Shown here piece after piece: positions 13,311 to 26,830 of a stretch of DNA of 64,000 nucleotides. The stretch comes from Welwitschia mirabilis (taxonomy: Eukaryota > Gnetophyta > Gnetopsida > Welwitschiales): the NCBI GenBank assembly GCA_051453625.1, contig JBOZIK010000001.1, positions 203,057,355 through 203,121,354 on the forward strand. Reading direction: 5' to 3'. The number at the start of each line of letters is the position of its first letter. Position 1 is the first letter of the stretch. The notes below the pieces were generated by a model, which searched no databases, was not told the origin of the DNA, and saw only the letters and a program-made list of their open reading frames with translations. The translations under genes were made by a program, and so were the position numbers.

Positions 13311-16300
13311 AAATAATTGGGATTACTTCCTATAATGCATTGTTTAATCTCCAGTTTCTAGTTAGAACTAACATATGGGACAAAAGAAGAAATAGCAGTA
13401 TGAGAACCTATTCCAAAAAAGACAATTTTGACACCTTCAGTATACAAAAATTCAAACTTCACCAATAAAGGAAGTAACAATGCAAAATAAGATATAAAGA
13501 AGTTGTGTAAATAGTCTTCCACAATTCATTATACGAAGAATGCAAAAACAGATGATTGTTCAAGAAAGGTTGCAAAATAACCATAGAATTCACACCAAAG
13601 ATGATGTCAACAGACAAATATGTGTTTCGATAAAGAAGGTAGCAATGTGAATAAATAGAATATTACTTGAAAAACATATTAAAAGGAAAATATACACAAT
13701 AATAAAGAAGTATAATAGCATATCATGATTTAACCAAGCATTATAGTGAGTCATCAAAGTATAAAAAACCAACAAATCAACACTTTCTCATAATGAAATA
13801 AGAAGATGTGAGCCTAACACCCATGAAACGACTAATGTTAATTGAATACTAATTGAGCATTCCAACAAGAATGCACAAAGTGATAACTCTATGAAATTAA
13901 TCACTTAACATTTGCATCGTAATCATTTAATTATGAGTATTAAGTATGACATTCAATTCAACAAACCCAAGCTAGATCTATGAAGATATTAAAAAGTAAT
14001 GTTGTGAATTACCAATCAAAATTTGATTATCAAATGTATAATAATCTTAGAATTCTTGATGTCAATTAATTTTATTTATTTTTGTGTAGTTAACTAAAAA
14101 TGCCACTTATATTCATCAAACAAGTTTCTCACATGACATCACAAAAATTAATGTAATTTTAAAATCATTATAGAAGACCCCATGAAAACCTTTGTTATAT
14201 TAAAGAAATGCTATGTGCAAGGATCTAGATGGATGAATAAACACAAGGCATGATTGAGGAGATTTCTAAATATTGTTAATTCCTCACTCTACTCTCTTAG
14301 AGGAGAGGCAATCCATCTACTTGGGATGCATTGGTCTTCGAATTGAGATTTAGTGACTTATGTCACCTACCATCTGTGATAGTTAAAGGATTTCTTCAAT
14401 ATGCATTTGCAAAAGAGGTTATGTAGCTAGACAATGAGGTTAATTGGCAATCAAGTTTGCCCATCAACGGCATGTCACAAAGCCAAATTGGAGGATGAGC
14501 CAGCATTTATTAGCACTATCCTTTCATTCTATGTTTGGGTTCTTCTGGAGCTCATTACTATAAAGCATAAGGCCCATCTAACTCTAGGTCGGCATTCCTG
14601 ATAAGTGAAGTTCCACCAATCAATCTTCTTGCGGTGGCTCTAGTGTAAGAAAGCTAGTCAAAAAATGACTACATGCACAGTTACTTAACTCAAAAATGGA
14701 GTTAAAAAATAGGGAAAAGATGACAAGCTCTATTATTAAGATGGCAATTTGTCTTCCTTCGCTTAAGGATAGAATTGTAAGAAGATAAAAGGAAATATTC
14801 AAAAATTTTCTTCATATTGGCACAAATTATGTTATAAAAGAGCTTCATACTTGACATTTTATATTAAGATCTTTATTCCAAAAAATTTATATGAATTTAA
14901 ATTTCTTAGATTACTCATGTAAGAGCTGTGTGATATATTCAAAGGGGAAGGTAGTTCTAGAGACATCCTTCTAGGAACTGAGAAATCAAAAGTAGAAAAC
15001 AAAATGGGCTATGAAGAGCAAGGTCAAAAAGTAGGCTCTTAAGCAAGGCATGTGACAAAGACCAAAAATGTTTTAGATTTCAACTATAAGAATCAATTAC
15101 AAAGATTGAATAACTGTCATGTAGACTTCCACTGATTGAACTAATTATAAAACTCACCACGCTAGAGTAAGTCCTTAAAAATAATGAGTACATGAACATA
15201 TCAAATAATGCTTGGCTCCTTTATGTCATAGAAAGAAAGGAGATAAAACCATTAAATGCTACCAGAATGAGATCCTTTTGTTTTAGACTGAAAATCAATA
15301 ACTTCAATATGCATATACTTCTAAGCTTAAGTTTGTATTTTTGTTTTATGGGTGATTTATACAATGTCGCAGGAGGCAAAGAACCAACGGAAAAATAATA
15401 AAGAAAAACAAATTTATGTTTTCAAAAGGCACATATTTGTGTTGAAATTAGTTGATAAACTAGTAGTTTTTATTTTTTATATTTTTCATAGCATTCCTAT
15501 ACTCATCATGCCTTTAGGATTATTTACCAGTAGAATTCAAGCTATTACATTTGTGACTCTCACAACAGCTTATATATGTTAGCCCCTAGAAAATAAGTGG
15601 GCAACTTTCACACCTCAATACTATATTTCCATCTTAAACCAATTTTAGCTCATAGTAGCATGCTGTTATCTATCTATATCCTTATTTCCTACACAATGTT
15701 TTAGATTGTGGACATAGTGGTAGATTCCGAGGGTGCTGGGGGTTAGACTCCTAGCCCGCTGAGATAGCTCAAAGCTCCACTTACTATTTTTCATTGGAAG
15801 ACCATTTTGTACTCCTTATTCTCCTGTTACCAATATCTTACTTGTATAATTACCACAGTAAAAGGCATTCTTTAACCTTTTATTTCATTAGGGATGTCTG
15901 TTAATTGTTAGAGAGGACTTGATTGGCATCTCAGCATGGCTATTTTAGAGTAAAAGGACAAATGGTCTAGAGCTGGTAAAAAGGATCTGTGCCAAACATT
16001 AAATAGACTTCAATGCAAGCTAGATGAGTCTAGTAATTCCAAAATGTTATTAATATGTCAAGATTTTTATACACTACCCTACTTCTAGAAGGTAGACCTC
16101 ATTTGGGAGAATAAATTAATTAGTGTAAGACTGTAAGTAGTATGTATGATATTTCCAAGAGAAGCAAGCACGAAAGTCCTTGAGAAGCTAGATAATAAGT
16201 CGATGTGTGACAATATACTCATAAGTATCTTGTCAACCTTATTGCAAAGGTTTGGTGCAGTTTATTAAATCAAATGTTACCTCTGGCTCATTAACATAGT

Positions 16301-16990
16301 AAATAGAAAAATACAATTCCTTGGAGGAGAAGTCAAAGAGCTCTAAGGATAACTGATTATAGCCTACAAGAAAAGTTTTAATGAACTTCATGAAGAATCT
16401 ATTCAACATATACTATGTTTAGTGTTATATGTAGCTTCTTATTGACATAATTTGTTATACATGAAAGGCATTTTAAAAATAAATAGACAAAAGACACATC
16501 TAAATGCTCTGTCAGAAATACTGAGGTTGATGCATGTCAAAGGGGGCTCAAAACCCTAGGATGCAATACTCTCCGTCAAAACTAATTAACAATCTTCACA
16601 TGACAAATTGCAGAAGCTTTGGCACTATAATCTCTTCAACTATTAAGAGTTTTGAGGCTCGTGATTTGGATCATGTCTTAAATTTTTTATTTGTTACAGC
16701 TAATCCTTCTGTTTATTGTTGATGGCAATAACAAGCGGTTATAATGGTGATGGATTCTACAGTCTATTGCTTTCAGTTATTGGTCATGTCAACAGCAAGC
16801 AGCGTTTTATTGCTTGCACTAGGAACTCAGAACAATAGCAAGCATCTGCAGCTGCTATGCATTCTGTAGTTTATGGATGCAAGTTACATCTCACTATAAC
16901 CGCATGCAGTTATTGGAGGCGTAATTGCAAAACACATCAAATCAATTCCAGCCTGTCTTCAAAAACTTTTTGATGCTTCCTTGAGACAAA
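13311..16990. other. AT-rich intergenic stretch, nothing recognised
   Basis: No protein family, RNA gene or LTR boundary could be identified. Short open frames (for example 14620-14802 minus, 15192-15398 plus, 16534-16722 plus) have no domain and no partner copy. A short hairpin with arms GCAAGCA/TGCTTGC lies near 16795-16820. Base composition is less AT-skewed from about 16500 toward the gene. Confidence 0.5.
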
Positions 16991-18060
16991 TATTAAAAAA
17001 AAGGGGACAAGGAATGGCCTCTGAAGGTTACTTTTATGACAGAAGGCTAGTCTGTCATACAGCATTGGACATGCATGACATGAATCACATCATTTCCCTA
17101 ACATAAATCAATCACCTCTATTTTGCCTATCATTTCCCACCATGCCCTTCATTCTAACACATGAATGAAAAAAAATGTTTGGCTCCAAGCTCTTAAAAAT
17201 GTTAACTTTTACTCCAGGAATAATGAGAGCAAAAAACCCAAAAAAGGGGTAAAAAACAAAAGAAAACAGTGAAAACAATAGGAGGTACCCATCACATACT
17301 TGTCCAAATGGTAGCTAACAATCACCAACTACAAACTCAACGGTATATGCACTCAAACAACTTCAGATAATATTAGCTCTGTCATCTCAAAAAGATCAGG
17401 GGTGCATCAGAATAATCAAGCACCCATTCATGTTCACTATCTTCCAGGAATTTCCATAGCAAAGTAGATCATTCCCAATCTTACAGTGGACTTACACACA
17501 TAATGCAGTTTTCACTTTCCAGAACCTTTCAAATAATAAGACTGCAGTGATCTAACCTTCAGAAAAGATGGAATCATGGGTTAATAGCTTTTGACAAGAT
17601 GCAATAAGATATTAATTTCAGTGTCTCAAGCATGCTCAGTATAACAATATCTGAAATCAATGGTTAATACTGAACACTTAAGAAAATAGAGATTGATAGG
17701 TTTCGTCAAAAAGCAAGGAGATATTCATGTTGGTATCTCAACAGTGTTCAGTATAACAATATCCGAAACCAATGGTTAGTGTTTAGTTATTTGACATGAT
17801 TAAAAGTTCCATTTCCATACACAGGTTCCACAAAGTTTAGCAAAGATTCACTTTTTAAAATCTGAATAAGCAACCAATGATATAAACAACCATAGTGCTA
17901 TTGTGGCACTATGATAGCAAGTAATAGATAACAACCCTAGCTCCAGTACCCTGTACGTCCATTGTATTAAGCTGTCATTTGAGAGTAAGTATAAATATAA
18001 TCAGTAGCACTGTACTTGAAACCAAAGAACATACCTTTTCCTAGTGTTTTCTTTTTAACA
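16991..18060 (-). other. 3' flank / possible 3' UTR of the PUB-UBA gene
   Basis: The region follows the stop codon of the minus-strand gene. It contains a diverged duplication with a period of 112 bases: TCAGTATAACAATATC occurs at 17636 and 17748 with shared flanks (about 17606-17680 and 17719-17792). A polyadenylation site could not be placed reliably. No other gene is seen. Confidence 0.4.
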
Positions 18061-21000
18061 TCAAAGGACACCAAAGAATGGATTCGTAATAGCAGAATTT
18101 AGCTCTTCTCCTGCTGAGTTTAATATTATGAGGTCCACCTTATCTTGTGGCAGTACCAAAAATTCACAACCTTCATCCTTTGTGAATCCACAGAGCTCCA
18201 AAAATTCAATTCCTTCCTTAATATTCCCAACCCTTTCCTGCATGCAGCATCAAATTACAATCAGACAATGAATTCAATCCAAGAAGGAACTAAAAACTTG
18301 GAAAAGGTAAACACCATTTTCATGTACTTGTTTAATAGATACCTGGAAAGATGGGTTGCCAAGCCTAATTTTTCGGAATTTTTCCTCATTGGGATTTCTT
18401 GCAATATTGCCAATGTATGTTAATAATGTTTGAAATGCTCTTTTAGCCTTTGCATCATCCTAGTTGATCACAAAAAAGGCATACATAATCAGTAACATGT
18501 CAAGTAGAAAAGTCCTAGTATAAATAGCTAAGACAAAATAAAACCATACAATTTAGCATAAAATTCTGTAAATATGTTTTACTTTTTTTTTTTTTTTTGG
18601 TGGTATCATAGCTAACTGTCCTAGTTTGATATGCATCATCTTATAGATTAGGTTGGGAGCCTTTAAATATTCCTCAAAGTTGTGGATGTAACGTAACCAC
18701 AAGAGGGAAAAAAAAGAAGAAAGAAAAAACTCGTCTCTGAAGCTAATACTACAGTGGAAGAGAATGTAACAGGGAAATAAGCTTCAAAATTACATAGTTT
18801 TAAGCGATAGTGACTTAGCATGGAACATAACATATATAAGCACAAAAGGTGTATAGTATACTAACAGCTACATATTTATTTGATTGTCATACAGTTGTAA
18901 TAACTAAGTTATCAAGAAAAACAACCAAAAAGAAAATGTATGCAAGAGAGATAAACAAAACAAATGAAAAACATAAATAAAAATTATTTTACTACCTTAA
19001 CGTTGTGTTTAAGTTGACGTAGACAAGTACGCATCTGCTCCACCTTTGTTACTGGTCTGACAGGCAACAATGTCTGAAAAAATCATATTGAAAAATGTAT
19101 CAAATACATTTAACAATCCTGCCAATAAATTCATAAATTGAATTTTAAACACTGTGAAACTTTGTTAGTTCAGACACCAAAAAACTGCCAAACCTTCTTC
19201 TCCTCTGTAGCAGGTTCTGGTGCTTTGGCTTTGCTAGGATCCTCCGGGGGTAAACCTAGCTTTCGCCTTCTCTCTGCCTGTATTTAACAAAGATCATAAA
19301 ATAGAATAAAGTATGGATTTAGTGTCAACAAAAAGTCTAGCAAAAAGATATTGTCCGAGTTAATACAAAATTGAATTAAATATTCCATCGAAAATTGAAC
19401 ATGCGATACCAAAATAACATCAGGATCCCTAACAATATTTCACCTGTTAGCTTAGCATTCTACAAGGTATATAATATGCATCCTTCTTTTTATAGTAAAT
19501 TTGACACATATTAAGCAAAACATAAAATTCAGTTTGTTCTAATCTCATGAATGTTACTATAATGATGCATGTGACTTCTCTGATCCATCCTATGTGAACT
19601 TCTGTATTAAATTTCTTCCAAGAATTTGACAAGGTATTGGATAATTATCCCTAGGCATAGAAAGCTTTTAAAGCAGATCAACACTAACTGCACTACAAAT
19701 CTCACTTGCGATTATCAATGAGTATTACTGAACAAGCTCAATCACCATGAATGCTAGAAAAATTATGATGTCTAATTCTGAAAAAGACCATTTCTCCAGC
19801 ATATAAGAAAATTTACGAATGTATAAATACCTATGCCTTGAAAAGATTTAATTACCTAACTCACAATAAGAAATGGTGCCTGTGAATCTAGTCAAAAACA
19901 AAAATCTACTCAAACTATCAACTGTAGGAAACAATAAAATGATACAAAAAGCACCTTGTCCTCTTCTAGCTTCTGCCTTATTTTCTCTCTTGCAAGCTTC
20001 TCTTCCTCTTTCTCTGCTTTTCTTAAAGCTAATATTCTATATATGTCCACAAAAAGTTAACACAACAAACTCAATTCCCAATTCTTTTAAAAGTACACAA
20101 TACTAGGAAGGAATACTACATAGTCTGACCTTTTTCGTTCATTTTCTTCCTCAATACGTTTTGCTTCCAAAAGTTCCTTGCCTACACGTATTCGCTCCTG
20201 ATGCCAATGAATTAATAAAAAGATTAACATAGACTAGCATAAAGTCTAACAAGGAATTGATATTTAATCACATAGAACCAGAAAGTTCACTCCCAATAGA
20301 AGTTAAATACTTCTTTGAACAGAACATCAGTAACACCCAGCTTATGTATGTCAGAATAAAAAGATAGTGTACTTTCTTGTAGAGTGTTAGTATATCCAAA
20401 TAGACCATCAATTACCTTTTCTTTTTCCCTTTCTAATCGTTTCTCCTCCTCCTCCTTTTTCTTTCGAGCACGTTCTCTGCATTTGCCAAAAATTAGAGAA
20501 ACATATTGCTGTAAAAACATATTGCCGTAAACAATGTGTTATTGTTCATTTAACTTTTAATAGACAACTCGACAAAATGGTAGATAACAGGAGGTGATTA
20601 TGTTCTTATTTTCTATGTGTAAGAAAACTAAATGCATGGAAGCAATACAGAAATGAATAATTTGTTTAATGTATTATAACACTTTACAAAGAAAGTAAGT
20701 GCGACTCTCACTGAAAAATTACAGCCTATAGATAACGTATATAGCTACTTCTGATCAATTGTTAAAAATGAAGATTTAATTGGATTACATCTCCATGGTA
20801 TCAGTTGTCACTATGTCTTGAAGGGACTTAGGCATTCCTAAGGCTGTTGAGGGTTTTGGAACCAGTGTACTTGCTACTTCACGTTAGTTGGAGTAAGCGC
20901 CTAGCTTCTAGTCCTCAAAGTTAATGTTTCACTGGAGCCATTAATGTTTAACAAAAATTTCTGAGTAAGTCTCTCATGTTTGAAGTTATTATTCAATTAT

Positions 21001-24000
21001 TCAAAGTCACAGACTGAATATAATTGTGATTGAGAGCATGAGACTAATTGTGCAATACACAATCAGACCTAATAGATAGATAAATGTATTGTTATGAGCC
21101 TGCACATACAGTTGATTGACATTTCCTCTTGTGTATTTCCATTCCTTCTATATCCTATATTTTACTTTCTGAATTACTTCTCTAATTTTCTAATATCTTG
21201 GCTTCATCAGATATGATCCTGGATTGCACTATAATCTACATCAGTTTCATGACTTGGACTTGTTATGACTAACAATTGTATTGTGGCTGTCATGTGAAGA
21301 CTGTGTTGCATGCAGACCAAGGTGGCTATTTTTGGAATGTGAAGCCAAATATATTTATTCCTTTGTTATTTATTATTTTTACATCAACCTTACATTGCCA
21401 TGAAAGTTGGTCAGACTACAAAATTATTTTGAATGTTGTTTTCACTTAACCAAAAGACACAAAACTTTTTAAAAAAGGCAAAAAAAAGGGAATATATGAT
21501 AGGGATTCTTACTGGTTGTTACCCCAATTTCCTCTCTTTATTCACCTCATACCTTTGAAGTGGATAATAAGAGTGTTTTCACTACTTTTGCTACATTGTT
21601 TTCTGTTTTTCTGCTGCAATTTCCCCCCACTGATAGCAGCTATGCAGTGAAAAGAAGATACTAGTTGGCTGCCCTAGATGTGAAGGATGATGGTTTTAAA
21701 ATAAAGAGAATATGACTTAGTAAATCATATAATTAGGAATCTTTGAAAACAAACGTCAATGTTTTGGACATGCCACAGACAAATAATGTCTGCTTATTGA
21801 TATAAAATTAAAGATACAACAGAAGAAACATTCATGAAAATTTGAATGGTCTTCCAATGGATCATTACTACTTGCAAACTTGCAATAGACTGACAAATCA
21901 CTGGTAGTGCTTAAATATTTAATAATAACAAAGAACCAAAGTGCCAGACAAATAAAGTAAACAATGATGAGGTATAATATGAATCAAAGCATGTCATAAG
22001 TTTGGAACGATGAAACTTTTTTATTTTATTTCACTTTAATTCACAAACTAATCATCATTCAAGAAGAAAGGATTAAACCACGACTATTGTTTATATAACA
22101 GCGTAAACTTCAAAAAAAAGAATCAGTTGAGAGGTTCAGCATAGCTGAGAAACTATTACACCAAGCTGATTATCTATAGAAACTAGCTTAGTTAGCTATT
22201 ACGGAGATATCTAGGAATGACCAAGTAAAACTAAACATGAATCTGTTATAATATTATTAATGCTTGGTTGATTACTGAGAAAGTTCATGTTAGGTAGAAG
22301 TGTAGAACACCTACTCTCTTGCCCATTGAAGAAAACTAAACTTTTGTTCAAGTGACTGCTTCAATATTTATTATAGATTTACTGAATAAGGAGACAAAGG
22401 TATAATTAAAAATTACCTTAGTTCTTGAGTTTTTGCTTTTATTTCCTCTGGGGTCAGTGTTTGTTTTACTGATTTCTCGTGTTCATCTCCAGTGGATTTC
22501 GGTACCTGAGAAACAGCATAAAAGAATCAGCACTAAGAGAATGTTGTAAATAAAACACATTACATTTAGAACTTATTTACAGTATTAAAATAAATTGAAA
22601 AGCTCATCAAAAATTGGTAATAATGAAACTTTTAATCTTCAAATGAATATCTTAAACGTTTTTCTTAATTGTATTATCTTTTGTAACATTTACTTTCTTT
22701 TGAGAGTTGAAAAGTAAATACTGGCCTAAAACAGTGGTGTTATATGACAGACAGGGAAACGAAAGAAAGTAGATTCTTTTATTAGTTTCAACATCAAAGA
22801 ATAATGAAATGGGGCATATTTCACAACATAAGAAAGGCAGAAGAAGAGACAAGGAGGAAAATGGAAGAGAAAGCATGATCTAAGAAAACATTATACTCTC
22901 CGCAATTCAAAAAATTATACTCTAACTAAAACCAAGCCTAAATCCAAAAAAGGATATTTTAATTAACACAATCTAAAGAAAACATTACCATGGGCATTTT
23001 ATCAATGTCTGGATCATTTTCATTCTCCACAATCCAATTCACAGCGGCTTCCACACTGCTATTGCCTGAAAAGTGCAAAGACATCACGCATCAGATATAT
23101 GGTAAATGACACTTTAGCAGAGGTCTCAAAACTGAAGTAGCAATAAGGCAAATAAAATCCAAATCGTTCCGATACAACATCCATTATACAAAAAATAACT
23201 ACTTTCTCTTTCATCCCAATATTAACACTGTCCAGCAATTTGTCCTTCAAAGCCACTGAATGAAAAGATATTGTACTTCATCCATGCATTAAACATTGCA
23301 ATCTTAGTAAGGCATTTAGCAAGCTGAATCAAGAATAAAAGGATCTGAAAAGTATTATGCTCGAAGATAACTAAGAAGAAAACACTTAGTCCAGAAGATT
23401 CCAAATCTTAAAAATTCCAAGTATCACTCAAGAAATTGTTAACCCATAAAATTGGTCAGCCAACCATCTCCTTACACAACTGAGTACAAGGATTACTTAA
23501 ATCTATGGAGAACCAATTAGAATATAGCTCACGTTCTCCCTATAAATATGGTGAAACTAAAATCAATAAAGATGGAGCTAAATATATCCAGACAGAATTA
23601 AACCTCTTAGAATATGTCTCAGGGTCTGTCTATAAATAAGATGGAGCTACAATCCATAAAGTTAGAGCCAAATATATTCAGACATTATTAAGATTTATTC
23701 AGACATAACTAAATAGCTATGAAGGCATAACAGAAAGCAATTCTAAAGTAATACAAACTAGCACCTAATAAACAAGGAAATACGAGCCTTGATGATAAGG
23801 TGTGAATAAGACTATTTAACCTATGAAGTTTAACATCAAGGAGGTGCGATACTGTTGTAGTGTAGAGTACTACAATGCTATATGCACAAAGTAGACATTA
23901 CTATACATGAAAATAAATGACATGGTGACTGGTTAACATCCACATAGTTAGAAGCAGTCTATCTATTCTGGAAATGACAATTTCACTTGCAACTTTAAAA

Positions 24001-25723
24001 GTTTCATCTAAGAGACATTGCAGTTTTGTTATTCACACTCTTCACATTAATAATTTCATTATTTAATTATTAATCATCTCGTAAAACTGTTATGTAATAT
24101 TATAAGTGTATTATTCTATCAATTGGTACGTTTTGTTATTTGCAAGAACTTTATTAACATGTGGTTCTTAATGAAGCGAGTATCTTGCATTAATCCATAT
24201 AAGAATAGGTACTCAACGAAATACAGAATACAGCACCAATAAATGCCATATCAGCTAACTGAGTTTTTCCTAAAGCTGTTGTCCAAATTCAAAATGGACT
24301 CCAAAGAAGGTCATGATTTGTGTTTACTTACTATAGGCCTCAGTTGTCAAGGAAACTCATCTGGAAAAAATCAAGAACACAGACCATAGACATGCACATG
24401 GAATGATCTTCTTAAATGTCATGTACCTGGAATGATCTTCTTAAATGTCATGTACATGAACAATCTTTTTAAATGTTTAGGGTATGAAAATATAACACTC
24501 TGTCATACCTGAATAAAAAAGTGCACGAGTTGCACGAGCAATTGGAAATCCCATAACTTCAAGTTCAGCTAACAATTCCTTATTAACTTCCGGAACTACC
24601 ATCTCCTTCTCTGTAGGAATATTCAGTAAAATTAAAGAAAATAAAAGGCAGTGACATGTAGAAGGACAGCAACCTATCATACAATCAAGCAAATTTAGAA
24701 GCTAGTTTGGGCCTAGATCCACGCCTTCAGAGTGACCGTTGTCTTCCTCAGCAACACCTCCTGAAGATGTCTCTGCTTTCTCTGCTTTCGCAGTTAAATC
24801 TATCGGCTTTGCAGCCTCATTGGTTTTGTCAACAAAGTCCATGTGTCCAGTCCTCTTAGTATGCAAATCGCTTTCCTGCATTTATAAAATGTATAATTTA
24901 AGTTGAAGGAAAAAGGGAAAAAGAAAAAGGAAGGGTAAACACCCCTTCTAATCATTGCCAGTTAGAATCGCATTCAAGGAGGTATAAAGCAAGCAGAATA
25001 ATTCAATTGCAAGCATTCAACCAAACATAAAAAACCATCAGCCAATTTGTTATACTTTTTGCTAGCATGTGAAAAATGGAAGGGAATAGTCCATTATTGG
25101 CAACGAGGAAATAGAACTCGTTTCTTATGACTTATGAATTCGATAATGCCTGTTTTCCAGTGTCAAAATATACAACAATTTGGAAAAGTGTCCATCCTTT
25201 ACGTAATTGAAATGGAACACACTTTTCAAAATACTTCCAACTTAGATAGATCAATAATCAGGCCAAATTAGTAAATGTCCTAACGCAAAGACAACTATGC
25301 AGTGAAACGAATCATAGATCCAACAAAAGCCCGACAAGCATACAATTCAGCTGCAGATACAAACCCACATCAAAGAGTTCCGTAATTTAAAATATCGAAA
25401 TTCATGACAAATGTATCAAAACCAAATGTGCAGGCTAAATAGAAATTATGACAACTTACAGTCTTTGAACGACACGGCTTTCCGCAAGTACTACAGACGA
25501 GGTGAAGAACCTGGACATGTCATAAAGAAAAAGTCTAAACTTCAGAGAAAAATGCTATTGAACGATCAATCTAGGGCTGCAAACAATGCATCGGAATTTT
25601 CCTTACAGCTTCGACGGATTCGCTGAAATTGATGTGGCCAGAGATTTCAGCGTGCTCTTGAGCTTCTTGGCTGTTCTTAAGGCGGACGCCACAGTCTCCA
25701 CACATCAGTGAACGCGCCTCCAT
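18061..25723 (-). CDS. zinc finger-UBA-PUB domain protein (likely CDC48/p97 cofactor), 13 exons
   Basis: Coding exons in transcript order: 25723-25607, 25510-25460, 24875-24737, 24610-24509, 23065-22989, 22505-22417, 20476-20416, 20197-20130, 20036-19955, 19277-19194, 19073-18996, 18459-18343, 18237-18061. They sum to 1242 bases (413 residues plus TGA) with GT-AG borders and matching phases. The 3' end of exon 3 (24737) is the least certain border. Two fingers share CxxC-x12-H-x5-H spacing (C8, C11, H24, H30; C45, C48, H61, H67). A UBA domain covers about 112-155 with MGF at 122-124. A Lys/Glu/Arg-rich coiled coil covers about 180-275. A C-terminal PUB domain covers about 300-400. UBA domains bind ubiquitin and PUB domains bind the CDC48/p97 tail, so a role as segregase adaptor is inferred. 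Layout and length agree with my recollection of Arabidopsis At1g04850. No disabling mutation is seen. Confidence 0.93.
20477..22416 (-). other. longest intron of the PUB-UBA gene (intron 6)
   Basis: This 1940-base intron splits an Arg codon (AG|A) between exons 6 and 7. It begins GT and ends AG on the minus strand. I found no transposon protein remnant inside. It is more complex in composition than the surrounding intergenic DNA. A short patch at 20790-20950 is comparatively GC-rich but matches nothing I know. Confidence 0.8.
23517..23695. repeat. diverged 90-bp tandem duplication in intron 4
   Basis: TTAGAATAT starts units at 23517 and 23607. Both continue with a CT-containing segment, CTATAAATA, GATGGAGCTA or a variant, AATATAT, CAGACA and TTAA. 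The units are clearly diverged. The duplication lies within the intron at 23066-24508. Confidence 0.7.
24399..24482. repeat. 29-bp tandem repeat, three units, in intron 4
   Basis: Units start at 24399, 24428 and 24457. The first two are almost identical (TGGAATGATCTTCTTAAATG followed by TCATGTAC); the third is diverged. The array sits just inside the 3' edge of intron 3's neighbour, about 25 bases from the donor side of exon 4 at 24509. Confidence 0.85.
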
Positions 25724-26030
25724 TGCCTTTTTCTTCCAATTCCGTTCAATATCTATTCCGTTTCACCCCTCTGTCTGCACTCCTCACTCTTGACTAAATT
25801 AGATTAAACGAAATATGACTTTGAACTTCGAGTGCAAGCAACTCACAGTCTAGAAGTCCGGAGGGACGGAACGCAGGTTAAATCTTAGTGTGCTCGGATC
25901 CGCTTCGTCTTCTGATGCGTACGTAAGGAAAGCTCTACTCGTTATGACTGCTCCACCGCACTTTTGCACGAAAACAGTTTCAGATGAGAATATTAAAGTA
26001 TAGAATATTAGACGCTATAGGACCTACCCT
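25724..26030 (-). promoter_or_regulatory. 5' UTR and putative promoter of the PUB-UBA gene
   Basis: The start codon is at 25723-25721. Upstream on the minus strand is a 5' leader, and 25850-25980 is markedly richer in G and C than the window average. A weak TATA-like segment (CTATACTTTAATA on the minus strand, about 26005-25993) lies roughly 280 bases before the ATG. A LINE relic starts near 26040, so the upstream region without transposon sequence is only about 300 bases. No transcription start can be proved from sequence. Confidence 0.35.
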
Positions 26031-26039
26031 ATTTGAAGT

Positions 26040-26830
26040 TAGTTCAAGAAAAAGTAACTGTAATTTTGAAGTTAGATATTGTAGAAGCTTTTGATTTTAT
26101 ACAGCAGGAAATTATACTATATCCCTTAGAAAAAGGAGGTTCAATCAATCTCTAATTACTTTTTTAAGATTCTCAATGACAATGATACACTTTTGAAAAA
26201 AGAAACTATGTTTTATTAAATTGAACTATGGTAAGGGAGCCCTCTTTCTCTAGTTCATTTTGTTACAGTAATGAACATTCTTTTTTGTTTGCTGGAGAAA
26301 TTAGAAATCCAAGTATTACCATGTGCTCCTAGATCTGCCATTGTATAGTTTGTGAATGATACTTTGCTTTCTCTTAATTATAGCATAAACTCTATGTCTA
26401 AGTTAAAAATTTTGTTTAATCACTTTTATTAGTTTTCTCGCTTGAGTATGAATTAGGACAAACTCAAAATATACTTTATTTGCTCTAACCAAGTTCAATG
26501 AAATAAAATCCTAATCATGTTTCAATGTGATATGAGTACTTTTTCAGGCAAATACTTAGGTCTTCTAATTCATTGAGATATTAACCTTCCCAAAATCTGA
26601 ATAAATGTAATTCACAACATCAGTTCAATAATCCTTAAATAATAAAACATTTTCCTTGGTATCACTATTAAGATCTTATTGTTAAAAGCTTGCATTTCTA
26701 TAACAATATACATTGTCTCTTATTTTCCAAGTATTATAAGAGCCACACATCTTTTTGACTCTATTGTTTGTAATTTCATTTTATTGAGAGGAAGATCTCA
26801 CAAGGGACTTCATTTAATGCATTTTGATAT
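26040..26830 (+). mobile_element. LINE (L1-type) reverse transcriptase relic
   Basis: Plus-strand frames read as a decayed non-LTR RT. KLDIVEAFDFI (about 26072-26105) corresponds to the first catalytic Asp block. A degraded GxxQGDPLSP-type region follows near 26240. FVNDTLLSLNYS (about 26350-26385) replaces the F(V/A)DDTLL catalytic motif. Then come FSRLSMN, a K-x-IYF segment, KYLGLLIHWDINLP (26550-26590), and a stretch with LKACISITIYIV typical of the post-RT region. Several stops and shifts are present and no endonuclease was found. It lies next to the promoter side of the PUB-UBA gene. Confidence 0.75.

Noticed and set aside
15715-15780. Possible tRNA B box near GGTTAGACTCC
   Set aside because: No A box at the right distance, no cloverleaf and no second copy.
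18663-18845. Additional coding exon in the intron at 18460-18995
   Set aside because: The open frame lacks domain similarity. Exons on both sides already join in phase without it.
25411-25626. 71-codon plus-strand open frame
   Set aside because: It overlaps the minus-strand exons at 25460-25510 and 25607-25723 and is their antisense shadow.
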